Assembly: GCA_002749535.1 (NCBI GenBank) | Contig: MZZL01000384.1 | Location: forward strand, 255,410 to 319,409 | Origin: Apophysomyces variabilis | Taxonomy: Eukaryota; Mucoromycota; Mucoromycetes; Mucorales; Mucoraceae | DNA length: 64,000 nucleotides | Reading direction: 5' to 3' | Part shown: positions 1-10,847 of the stretch, in pieces | Layout of the letters: every line of letters begins with the position of its first letter | How positions within the stretch are numbered: position 1 is the first letter of the stretch | The notes under the pieces: generated by a model | The model's database searches: none | The model's input: the letters and a program-made list of their open reading frames with translations, nothing else | Told to the model about the DNA's origin: nothing | Program-made: the position numbers and the translations under genes

Positions 1-992
1 ACATCCATACCTTGCATATAAACAGAAACTGTTTCAAGAACACGCGAATCTCCCACGGCATCCTACCTCTCCTCGTTCGCTGCTAACCCCTTCGTCCTAT
101 CACGTCAAAACAGAGTCTCGGTCCGTTTGACATTCTTTCCGATCGTTGGCTAACCCTACCCCACATGATTTACTGTATGTGCGAAAATACAAACGATAGA
201 CGAGTCTTTCTTTTATCGCGCATTATCAAAACTCTAACTTTTGATCGCATCCGGATTAAACATTATTATGTACATGCTTTATCTAACTGGGTATCCTTTA
301 CAGACTAGAAAGGTACGATATCACCTTTCTCCTCCCCTGTCTTTGACACTAATAACAAGAGACCAGTCGCTTTACTCTCCTATTGATGAATTCTCCTCTG
401 ATGTACAGCTCATTTTTTTTTGGGAACGGGATAGGCAACATATTACATTAGAACATAGGTAGAAAGCAAAAAGGAAACAGAAGGAATATCCCTTATTCGT
501 TGGCGAGAGGGGTGGGAAAGGCGCCAATTTTATGTTTTATTTCTTTCTTCGTTCGCATGTTGCAGGCTGCATAGACCTTTAATAGGTTTCCGATCACCAA
601 AGCCATCCATCCTCTAACAAGTCTACACGCTTGAAAAGGCATGTGTGCTAGCACATTATCATATGTTACTGCAAGAAACAAGGCTTGGATTACGGGATCA
701 TGCAGATGGTTGCAGTCCTGTCATACTATACGAGGAAAGGCCATTGTGGCACAGCAAACAAGCCTTACCTTTCTTGCATCCTTCAAAGCTGGATAAATCC
801 TTGGGTTAACATCCCATCCGCAAACGTGACTGACATACAATTGGATTCTTTTTCTTTAATTCTTTGTTTATACTGAATAGAATACATCAAGCTTACTACC
901 GAAATTGAATTGGTTATGTCCAAACATAACCTATGATTACATGTTGTAGCAAAAGGAAGTAGCACTCTGTTGTCATTGTATTGTTCTCTTAA
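1..992. other. Non-coding left flank
   Basis: No gene is supported here. The reading frames present are short, lack recognisable domains and have no splice partners. The stretch lies immediately downstream of the fimbrin stop codon and so holds its 3' UTR and terminator. Nothing repeat-like or RNA-like was seen. Confidence 0.5.
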
Positions 993-3310
993 TTACTGGG
1001 CCATTTGTCGTTCCACAACCATTAAACTGCCCACGAAGGTCAAATTCTATAAAGCAAAAATTCAGACCCTCTATTCCTGTGCCACACACACACAAAACCA
1101 GTTTTTGAATCTTACCATCTTTTGTCTGACTTCAACAATATCTTCAGGCACCAAAAAGATGGTTGCACCTAACTTACGGGCAATGGAAATAGCAAGCTTG
1201 GCATTGTTAAATGCATCCTCCTCTGCAAATACATGTTTAAATCATCTGACAACATTTCATAGGTAGTATTACAAACTTACCAGTGCGACCTGGAGTAACA
1301 AGTGAATAATCCACAATACCGGGCTTAAGGCCGTTCAATACATCAAGGAAGAAAATACCCGTGCTCAAGCTGGGATCACGGAACGATCGCATGCTACTCT
1401 GCTTGCCACTGCGTTTCACAACGTCATTGGCCCAGCGAACCATATCTGCATCCGTCACACTTCGTCCAGCTTTCGTCAAAGACTCCAATGTATGAACGAT
1501 ATTTTCACGCATTAATTGCCAAACGAGCCCAAGTGTCAGTGTCTTCTGACCATCAACTATATCGGAACCTTGAATACCGACAAGAGAGAACTTAAGCTCT
1601 TGACCAAGCTGAACACAGTAATTGCAGTTTTCGATTTGCTTAAATCGTGACAAAGGTTGCTTGCGGCTAACTGCACGCCAATTCACCACACCAGGAATAA
1701 CTTTCTCAAACGCTTGCAAAAGAACCAACCCATCGGCAAGATCTTCAAATAAGTTGTACACACCGGGATCAACATTCAGACTGTTAAGCCAGAGAGTAAA
1801 CACTATATCGCACGTTAGCCGTTTAGCAACATTAACTATTTTTAAAAAATGAAGACAACTTACTTCTTGCTTGGCGCTCGCCCTCAGCATCGAAGGGTTC
1901 AATCTCCGGTGCTTCTTCCTCCGATAGGGGCTCCAGCCCAGGATGTGTGTTAAAGAGATGAGCAACAAACGCCAGGTTCAGTTTGGGGTTGCCAGCAATC
2001 AAAGCAGTTGGCGTCAAGTATTTACGACAGCCAATCTTCTCTGCATTGTCGAGAACCATTTCTGCGCGTCGCATTGGATCGCTCTCTTGTAGGGGAGCAC
2101 GAGAGCATATCTCTGGCTTCAGTTGGCTCAGCAAAATGGTATAGTTTTCACCATCCGCAACATCCTTGCTGAAATTGTTGACTCTAATATCCATCCTAAG
2201 TTAGCTCTTTGCTCTTGTCTCCTCCCCTCTTTTTCTTTTTCTCTTTTAATATACCGTACCTGCGTTCCCATTTGGCTGCCTTGAGGTGATAGTTGAACCA
2301 ACGCAACAAGATCTGGTCGGGAGGCAGCTTGAGCAAATCCTCCAATGTTTCATTGTCTTCCAGTAATCGATACAGTTCGGGGTGCAATTTGATGTCGATC
2401 TTGCTCAGCAAACCTCTCTTAATAATCTGCCAAATCAAGCCAAGAATCAAGTGCTCCCTAGCTTCGATAATATCCTGGGAACCAATGTTCACTACCGAAC
2501 AGCCGATAGCCTTGGCAGAGTTAATCACGATGTTGTTGTTCTCCACCATCTGGAAGTTGTTCATTTTCTTGGACACGTTCAATACACGCTCATCAATAGT
2601 ATCCGGTACCGCGTCATTAATCAGCTTACAAAGCACAAGACCATCTATAGATACCCCGAACAAGTTTAAATAAGACATACTTCGCCACCCTATTCCCTCA
2701 TTTTCCTTTACCTCTGCATTCATCGAACAACTGCATTGTATTTGTGGGAATAGGCAACCGGTGGCCAATATGAGGATCACCTGCCATGACACTGTTGATA
2801 TGGCGGGTGAATTCAGTACGTTCGTCCTCATTGATCGTGTGGGTCACATTAGCATTTGTTCCGTGGACCTTGATCTTATTTTGATGAACATCAAAAGCAC
2901 CTCTGTTTTTGCCTTCTTTCAGTCGAGCTGCGAGCTAGTTAGGTTAAAACCAAAGCATTCAGTATTCTCCGGTTTCATTTTAATAAAACTCAACTCACCT
3001 CAATAAACTCCTCCACATCGATTTTGCTTGTCGCGTTACTGCTGACTTGTTTCAAAGTGGCTCGGATTTCGTCATAGTTTTCGCTGTAACCTGTATCTTT
3101 GCAAGCTTGCTGAATTTCTCGTTGGTCGAGATAACCGTCCCCGTCGATATCGCAGGCACTGAAACGCGTTGGCTTTATTAGTTTGTCTTGGCAAGGTGCA
3201 ACTAACTGTCCTCCTTTTGCTTACCTGAACTGGTCAATAAGCATGTTGATATCATTGACTTGTAATGCAGGGTACTTCTTCTGCAAAGTGAAAGCGTTTA
3301 CGATGGGCAT
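993..3310 (-). CDS. SAC6: Fimbrin/plastin, actin-bundling protein
   Basis: This actin filament cross-linker of patches and cables is split into about eight exons. The start is ATG at 3310-3308 (MPIVNAF...). Exon 1 runs 3310-3225 and exon 2 runs 3158-2999. Exon 2 holds a canonical EF-hand loop ([12 protein letters not shown]), as expected for the regulatory N-terminus. Exon 3 starts at 2934 after a TAACTAG acceptor, the only nearby acceptor that keeps the frame. Downstream exons encode four calponin-homology domains in two tandem pairs. Recognisable blocks are [20 protein letters not shown] (CH1), WFNYHLKAA (CH2), [12 protein letters not shown] with [12 protein letters not shown] (CH3) and VRWANDVV (CH4). 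The last exon ends in ERQMAQ and TAA at 995-993. The domain order and about 620 residues match full-length fimbrin, and no break was seen. It is transcribed divergently from the membrane-protein gene at 3485. Family assignment is firm; a few splice sites are inferred. Confidence 0.93.
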
Positions 3311-3484
3311 GATGAACTATAGTGAAACAAGAAAAAAGAAGAGATGTCGAAGACTCGAGAATGGCGTTGTTCATAAATCCACATCGCCATTCGAATTTCA
3401 ACGTTGCACGAAGCTCGGCTTTCTTAATGAGGAAGTCGTTCCTTTGCTTTTCCCTGTTAATTTTTCGTTTCAGCCATTGCCGTT
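3311..3484. promoter_or_regulatory. 174-bp divergent promoter (fimbrin / MARVEL-like gene)
   Basis: The two start codons face away from each other with only 174 bp between them, so both promoters must overlap here. The 3' half is pyrimidine-rich on the + strand (3440-3480), as is common just upstream of fungal start codons. No clear TATA box was seen. Confidence 0.55.
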
Positions 3485-4512
3485 ATGACAGGCACAAATC
3501 CGTTCGAGGATAACCCTTGGACAGGAAACAGTGATGGTCCGCGATTTGGCAATGCTTATGAAGATGACTCTGGAAAACACGAGACCTATCCAAACATGAC
3601 CATGTCCCCTGAACCAGGAAGTACTTACCAGTCCACCTCAGGACCGCCATTACCGCCAAGAAGTCCTGCGCAGGCAGTCCGAATGCCTTCGCCTTCCGAT
3701 TATAGAACTACGAGGACAACAGCCACATCAACGACCGTATGGAATGAGTCGAACAAGACAGAATATCACCCGCCCGAAGTAACACAGCCTCAAGATGCTT
3801 ATCAGTACTCAGGTACTCGGTTTGGCAACCAGGAATTCAGTACGACAAACGCCTATTCCTCCTCTCCGCATCCAACGCCTTCTCCCAAACCGGAAGCAGC
3901 AGCAGTACAAGCCGCTTTACCTCCTGTATACCAAGGAAACAAGAACCCTTCCAAACTGCGTGTTCTTTTACGCGTGCTGCAATTGATAACAAGTGTCGGA
4001 TCATTAGGCTTTGCAGCAGGCGCGTCTCCAGTAAGAAAGACAGGAGAAAACGAAACCTACTCTAACCATCCAAATGTTCTTTAGTATTCTGGTGTAAATG
4101 TTCCATTGTCAGCGAGCGCATGTTTCTACTTCTTGTTTGCAGTGGTAACGTTATCACGATGATGTAACCTAAGGAAAACAGCGAATTGATTCTTAGCATT
4201 TCTTTGTCTCGGCAGGCCGCTCTTTCGTTTGCTTGGTCATTTTTCCATGTTTTTGTTTATCTTCGCCGTCGCTTATTTTCCGGAAATAAGCTCAACCGAC
4301 CAGTCATGACAGGCATTGATTTATTGTTAGCCATCCTTTGGGGTATTGGTGTGATAGTTGAAGTGGTCAAGTATCGATGCCCGCCTGGGGGATACAACCA
4401 CTGGTGTGATTTCTATAACGTCAGCATATTCTGGGGTTTCCTTGCTTTTGTCCTTTTTGTCGCTGCCGCTGGTTGGGATATTGCTGGCGCTTGCATCAAT
4501 AAGAGAAAATGA
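3485..4512 (+). CDS. MARVEL-like four-transmembrane protein with Pro/Ser/Thr-rich cytosolic N-terminus
   Basis: There are three exons. Exon 1 starts at ATG 3485 and ends before GTAAGA near 4032. A small middle exon of about 60 nt follows the TTTAG acceptor near 4083 and ends at GTG|GTAACG. Exon 3 starts after CGGCAG near 4216 and ends at TGA 4512. The first ~155 residues are hydrophilic and rich in Pro, Ser, Thr and Tyr, including PPLPPRSP-type proline motifs. Four hydrophobic helices follow, starting at LLRVLQLITSVGSLGFAAG, ACFYFLFAVAALSFAW, IDLLLAILWGIGVIVEVV and FWGFLAFVLFVAAAGWDIAG. This layout resembles fungal MARVEL-domain proteins, which sit in plasma-membrane domains or vesicles. The family call rests on topology rather than a decisive motif. 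It ends in a Lys/Arg tail (INKRK). Confidence 0.75.
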
Positions 4513-4853
4513 GACCCTCAATCTATACTCCTTCTATGATTCCCCTCGATTTGTCCCTCCTCTTCTTCGTTTCATTATTGTTTTATTTTCCTTTTTTTTT
4601 TGTTCCTCTGATTGCTCGGTATAGAAAATGAGATAACCTTTATTAGTGCTACTTTGATCGAATAATAACATGGTTCGTGTTATTCAATCATGTTTTACTT
4701 AAAACCACAATAAAGCGGGTTCGACAGACTTTGACAATAAAACTACAGAAGGATGCCTGTGTTGCATAGATATATAATATAAAAGATTATGTACATGTAG
4801 AATGAGAAAAGAGTAGGGCAAAAGATCTAATGATTGAGAAAACAAGAAAGAAA

Positions 4854-5381
4854 TCACAAGCCCATATCCCGGAGATCGTGGATGATTGCTTTTATATGGT
4901 CTTCATTCGCTACCCGTTTTAGTTGATCCATCTTATCCGCAGCTTCGGCTATGCCTTCCAGCTTCTGGCGCCAAGCACAGGTTACCCACGATTCTTCGGC
5001 TGATCGAGTCCTTTTGTGTTTATCTTTCTTGATAGTCGAACGAGTACGTTTCTTTGTAGAGCTCAGTAGTTGCTGTTGTTGACTTATGGTCCTACGCAAC
5101 AACCGGTCTAATGCTCTTGCATGGTCTTTCGGATTTTTGTATATATCAGGTTCTGGACTTAGACCTTGGAGCGAACATGTCAGTTCTTCGGCGAACATGG
5201 TGTCTAAGAACGACGATTCTTGAGGGGATGGAGGTGGGGCGGCAATGGGAGTGAATTCGTCAAGCTCATCAATGCAATCAATAGTATAATCCCCATTTGA
5301 AGTCTTACAAAAAGGATCTAAGGTACTATTGATGCATGCTAGCTCACCAACATCATTCATCGAAGTGGTATCCATAAGCAA
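4854..5381 (-). CDS. Small protein of unknown function, probably nuclear
   Basis: This is an uninterrupted 175-codon frame with ATG at 5381 and TGA at 4856-4854. The product is not recognised. Its N-terminal half is acidic and Pro/Ser-containing (FTPIAAPPPSPQESS). The middle has a short Gln run (QQQQ) followed by a strongly basic stretch, KKRTRSTIKKDKHKRTRS, that looks like a bipartite nuclear localisation signal. The C-terminus is predicted helical and amphipathic (RQKLEGIAEAADKMDQLKRV). The mix of acidic N-terminus, NLS and helical end could suit a transcription cofactor, but that is speculation. It stands between two well-supported genes with its own flanks. The frame could also be one exon of a longer gene, though no convincing splice partner was found. 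Confidence 0.6.
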   Translation of the reverse strand: MLMDTTSMNDVGELACINSTLDPFCKTSNGDYTIDCIDELDEFTPIAAPPPSPQESSFLDTMFAEELTCSLQGLSPEPDIYKNPKDHARALDRLLRRTISQQQQLLSSTKKRTRSTIKKDKHKRTRSAEESWVTCAWRQKLEGIAEAADKMDQLKRVANEDHIKAIIHDLRDMGL

Positions 5382-6094
5382 ACGGACGAAATGAATGGAG
5401 CTTTTTTTTTATTCACCGCCAAGTGGGTGCCTGGGGATTTTTTTTTACAGCAACAAAATTCATTGGCATTTCCTTTTCAAACTAAGAAATATTGAGAACA
5501 CTAGCAAAAAGCTGTAAATTAGACCTGGGAGATCGAGGGATTACTAGGTAATAAAACCTTAAGAAGAGTTCTAGACCTAATGTATTCGATCTCAAATATG
5601 TCGTTAACTACAGTCACTTCGTAGGAACGATCGATTAGTGGATGACTATGGATGTAAAGTATGAACGGGAAACTGAAACGTTTAATTCATTTAAATTATC
5701 TTCTCTTTTACTTATGTTGCTTTGTGGCTCAAATACATGTATTACGTACTTTTAAAGTACTCACTAAACGCTCATCAGGGCGATTGTTGTAATACACCCG
5801 CTAACCAAATCTGAATCGTCCTACTGTCCAAGTTTTCCTTTCAAAGTTTAAACAGACTTGAAAAGAGTTTATCATCTCATATTGAAAGACACGAAAGTGA
5901 TAAGCTATCCTATGTACATCTATAAGCAAAATAAACTTGTGGAGATATGGATGAAGCCGTAATATGTAACTGCTACGGATATTCTGCAAATACTGGGATT
6001 GAAAAGTTGCCATTCTTGATAAACATCGGTGAATGTGCCGATGTTAAGATCATATTCTTTTATCAATCATCGTAAGTCTTTAATCCTGGGTTCG
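5382..6094. other. Intergenic, nothing recognised
   Basis: AT-rich DNA between two leftward genes. It must contain the promoter of the 4854-5381 gene on its left and the 3' region of the RabGAP gene on its right. T-runs at 5402-5411 and 5438-5445 lie just upstream of the 5381 start codon. No coding, RNA or repeat signal was found. Confidence 0.4.
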
Positions 6095-9000
6095 TCATTG
6101 ATCATCCACATCCAAGTGTCCAAGCTCCAACATCAAAGAGTCCACTTCCTGCGTCATATCCTTTTTCTCTTCTTCTATCTTCCCCTCTGCTTGTGTAGAG
6201 GATGCGAATGTTACTTGCGAATTTGAAGGGGACGGTGCTGGGGACGGGGATGCAATGGGTGATAGTTTGGAGCTGGCTAATTTCTTGCCTTCAGCGAACA
6301 GGTTCTCGAATAATTCCCGTCCCAGACTCTTCTGTCGCTCGCTCGTTGACTTGACCAACTTGATACTTCGGGCAAATTTGTGATCAAAAAACATTTCCAG
6401 TGACTCGTTCGTCAGCGCAATCAATCGAAACGATGGAAGTGAAATCTCAATATCCCCCACTAAACATGACTCAAGTTGTCCAACACGTTCTGCAAGACTT
6501 GTACCTTGACCCGTCATGGATAGATCAGCGAGCAAATGTGCTAAACGCGTCTTATCTGGGGGTTTACCCAGGGCGATTTCAGATTGCTCACAGCTCTGGA
6601 CAATAAGACTGGTCACTGCATCCCATGCTACGGATTCCTGCTCTTCTGTCTGTCGGAAAAGCCAGAAAAGCTCTTTGGCCATTGCCACAATATCACCAGA
6701 TTTCAAAAGCCCGTCGGTATCAGTGTCATACATGCTAAAGAATAACCCGATTTGAGCCATGAGATCCTGCAAGACATAAGAAAATGATGCTTAATTCCCA
6801 TAATGAATATATAGGAGTCTCTTACACCACGCAGAATATCGCTTAAGCCGAGAACACTGTCTTGGAAGCTAATGCCTTGGTTCTTATCATGCTGAAAATG
6901 CCGGTATAATCGCTCGATAAAACTGTGACCTAGCGTGCGAGCGATAGCTGCATCAGGAGATTCGTCCGCTGACTTGAGTTTGGCCCATTCAGTCATGCTG
7001 GCCATCATTTTCTGAAATGTGTCATACTTCATAACCGACTCCGCCTTGTCACCCTTTTGCTTAGCATAATACAGAGCGCCAAAGAATTTATCGTACACTA
7101 TAGCAATTTCATCCTTAGAAAAGCTAGCCATATCGTCAAGATGTCGTATAGCCGAGCGTTTCGTAAATGATTCGATGCCTGCCACTACTTTCAGTTGGTT
7201 GCGCCTTCGTAGCTCAATAACCATGTCGTCTGTGACTAGAGAGAATTCTCGATACTATATCGCATTAAGCCTGTACTTCCGGATAGAAGGATGAGACTTA
7301 CAGCTATCAGCATCAATTCGTTGAATTTCTAAATAAAGGCGATCTTAGTACACCGATGACTGACAATAGACCTTCGAACTTACAGTCATGTTTTTTGCTT
7401 TTCCACCTTTGGGTTCCTGTTCAAGGGGGGTATCAAGCGTGGTAAAGAATCTTTTAAGGATATCTAGGAAAGCGCCATCATCCTTGGCTTGTAAAAGCAA
7501 TTCACCATTCAATTTGAGGATTGCTATTGATAAGTAAGCAATTAATAACCTGCTGGTCCAGTATCATGGCAATAGCATACCAAGTCTAACAGCAACATTG
7601 AGTATTTCGTTCGTATTAATGACAGATTATCCTTACCCAATTTGGAACAATATCCGTGGTCCTTCAGCGAACAAGCAATCCAGCACCCTGAATGCGAAAA
7701 GAAGTGGCATAGAATTAACATAGAGACTGAGAAACCATGGGAGACAAGCAACAGAAAGCTGAACATCTGTCTTTTTAAAGTGATTCCACAGGATAGGCAT
7801 CGTCTTTTCCACCAACTGTTCAAATATAATCTGATCTAACAGCGCTCCATACATAGATGTGCTAGATGCCGAAGTTGTACGTCAGAATTTAGTATTTCGA
7901 TTATCAAGACCCACCTATAATAGCCAGGACACATACGATCAACAAGCACATTTAAGATCCAAAACGCCTGCTCTTCGGTTGCATAACTGTAGCAATCATA
8001 ATGAACGGGATATCCCAATAATTTTTTCTGCTTACATTAATATGGCTGAGGTTACGATATTCATTGCTTGGCAGTATCCCAGCTCAGGATTTCGCCATGC
8101 ATATGCTGTAAGAACTCTGCGTAACCGGTCAATACCTTCTGGTGTTTGATAGGCAGCATATTCAGGAAGTGATCTTTGTTCGAGTTAAGTATGATAACCA
8201 GCTCTGCTTTTGTGATCGTAACCACTGTACCTGTTCAGATCTTTTTCAATTTCTTCCGTGGCAAGAGAAGTTTGGCCCGCGTACGTCCGCAAGACCTCAT
8301 GGTACAGCCCTTCGTTGGCAAGCCGAAGATAGATAGCACCTGAACATACTTCCCACATTTCACCTCGTAACTTGTTCGGCAGGCCTACGCGTACGAGCTT
8401 GCCGAATGTAGGAAGTTTCACAATGGTCAAATTCCTACCATTTTCTGTGTACCGTCAGTCCATCTGCTACCACTCCTGGCATATCTTACCTTGATAATAC
8501 TGTCTCCATAACTTCATTTTATGACGGTCTTTACTTCGTCTCGCATCACCAGGATAGCCAAATTGAATACCAAGTCCACCCCTTGGCTCTTCTACATCCA
8601 CTAGCTGATGGACTTCACCTTCAAGAAGACGCTCTGATTCACATGTAGCCAAAAAAGGTTTGAGTCGTTTCATCGTTGGCATTTGTGACTCTAGCATATT
8701 TCTGAGATTATCGCAGAATTGCTCGCAAGCTGTTTTATGCTCCTAAGCAATAAAAAAAACAAACGCAATCAGGGATGTGGAAATGAAGGGGAAGAAAGTT
8801 GCTTACATGAAGTTGGAAGATATGCTCCATTTTATGCCATGTTGTTACGGATAAAGCAGAAGTATATGAGCCGGTGTTGAGACGCTCGACTCTTTTTATG
8901 GTATATAAAGGCAAAACTAGCGAACATGTGGGTTGGTGTTGTTGCGGTTTCGGTAATCTCGACTCTGATTCGAATGCTAAAAAGGTTTGTGACATATAAG

Positions 9001-10459
9001 CGCGTCCTCTGTAATGAGTTTTCTCGTGCTGGTCATAATTTACTGCGCCGACTTTGGTATAATCCACATCAAGAGCATCAACCAGTTCCTCGGTTAAAGG
9101 TAGTCTAAAATGGAAACAGAAGTTCTCATTCCTCTTTTTCGCAGCTAAATCCTGCTTTAAAGGATTGATCAATTGACGAGAATCGGAGGTTTCAGTTGGC
9201 AAAGCACCACTACGTTGAAGGAAAGGAGAAGGTGCTTCGAAGGTAGCATCATTGGATGCGCCGGGAGCATCTGCTCCGGTGTTCTTTAGTAATCGAAGCA
9301 TTGCTTGGCCCGTGAGCTGCACCAACAGGTCATATACCTAACTCATCCCCGCAGCGGCATGAGTACCCTTCCCATTCTTTCTCTTTTTGCATCTGCTATT
9401 CCCGGATATTACCTCATCGCGACGGAACATATTCGTGAAAAGATGCTACTAGTGTTGATTGTGTTATTAATATGACCACATCTCACAGTTGCTTCGCCCG
9501 TTTTACCTCTTTCTTGTCTTTGGTGGTAACTTTCAAATTGTCCACGAACATTCCCCTCTTTGACCTCTCCTTCGTGAGATCTTGTACATCTTTCAATTCC
9601 AATAGAGCCTTCATTTCCATTCCCAGCAAGAACGAATAAAATCCCAGATAGTTTTCGCTGACATACATCCACCCCTGGCGTCCGTTATACGCACAAGAAT
9701 AATCTTGAAATCATGTTAGACCGCACGAATAATAGGGCAGATGCAAAGCGATAAGACTCACAGCTCACTAATCGTTCAGAAGATGGAACATCAAATATCT
9801 GACGGAAGGTTCGGGAGGCGTTCCTTACGTTTTCATCGGACGAAAGTTCGTCTGTACCGTTGCCTATCCATCTCCTCGGTTCAGTCAACTCCATTATCGC
9901 TACAAGCTATTTACCAATAGTACTGACGATCATGCTCATCTTTTCCGCCATCCACTGTTCCTTATCAAATGGATCATCGATCATATCCAGTTCAGGGATC
10001 ATGTTTCGTTGGATCCATGCCCATGCAGATCCAATTTTTTGTTCTGTTTCTGCTACGGCTACTTGCAGACATATGGCATTTGTTTCACGTTGGAAAAGAA
10101 TACGGTAAGGAGGCTGCTTTGTGTCGAAACTTTTTTTTTGGTTTTGTAAAAAAGAAGTGAGTATAGAAAACATTTCACAGTGTCATACGTACACATTCGC
10201 AATGGTGCTTAACAGACTCTTAAAAATGGGATTTCCCGGCGCATGGTATTCTTGTAGTAGGAAATTGTCGTGTTGTTGAGTGGTTGTCCAGAATGGAGTC
10301 AATGTAATGTCTGTTGGCGTTGGTAAGGTAAACACCTAGAGCCAACAGGTTGCTTAGTCCAACAGACTATACTGGGGCTCTGTCGAATAGAGAACAAACG
10401 AGAGGACGTAGCCTTACATTGCTCGGCACACCAGCACGGGAAGACTCAAAACTTGCCAT
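6095..10459 (-). CDS. MDR1: Rab GTPase-activating protein with GRAM, TBC and EF-hand domains (Mdr1/Gyp2, TBC1D8/9 type)
   Basis: This multi-exon gene starts at ATG 10459-10457 ([14 protein letters not shown], then GTAAGG) and stops at TGA 6097-6095. Domains in order: an N-terminal GRAM-like part ([20 protein letters not shown] around 10100), a second GRAM-like part ([12 protein letters not shown] near 9640), a linker with a third PH/GRAM-like stretch ([19 protein letters not shown] near 9000), then the TBC domain. The TBC domain begins [16 protein letters not shown]. It carries both catalytic fingers: IEKDLNR (IxxDxxR, arginine finger, spliced across an intron near 8230) and GYCQAMN (YxQ, glutamine finger, near 8060). 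Near the C-terminus is a canonical EF-hand loop, [12 protein letters not shown] (about 6710-6740), as in TBC1D8/9. The Ser/Pro-rich tail ends DVDDQ. Family knowledge says such proteins inactivate Rab GTPases in vesicle traffic. Its promoter lies in the short interval separating it from the broken Fanzor gene. Small exon borders are approximate. Confidence 0.9.
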
Positions 10460-10847
10460 AGTATAATTGTCTTCTGCCAAGTTTCATTCCACAGGATACT
10501 AGTTTCCACTGCGGTCCACCAAAAAAATCGGGTGCATTCATGTGGTCCCAGTTCCCCGGCAAAAACTCCATGAGGACTGCGGAGATAGCCGCTGATATGG
10601 TGCTGTCAAAATTATAGTAATGCAAATATGCCTTCCTCAACTAACTAGCAGAAACCTTTACAACATAGTTTATGTCAAACAATGAAGATGAAGTTCAATT
10701 ATTCAATTGTGAATAACACATGTCAGTTTAGGTTACGCGTTCTACATTCTTTTAGATATTACTACAAGTCTCTTCGGCTCGTTCCACTGCGTCCGATAGA
10801 TCATAATCGCTTAGTAACACTGGCAAAGTCATGTGGATCTCACTCAC
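10460..10847. other. Short spacer: RabGAP promoter and possible Fanzor 3' end / omega-RNA zone
   Basis: Only 388 bp separate the Fanzor stop from the RabGAP start codon. In this family the guide RNA is typically made from the 3' end of the gene and the element end just beyond it, so any omega-RNA would map here on the minus strand. The same bases must serve as the RabGAP promoter. No terminal inverted repeat or target-site duplication could be fixed by eye. A 64-codon minus frame at 10446-10640 covers the same bases but has no coding support. Confidence 0.35.

Noticed and set aside
10446..10640. 64-codon minus-strand frame just upstream of the RabGAP start
   Set aside because: It overlaps the RabGAP first exon in another frame, has no domain, and covers promoter sequence.
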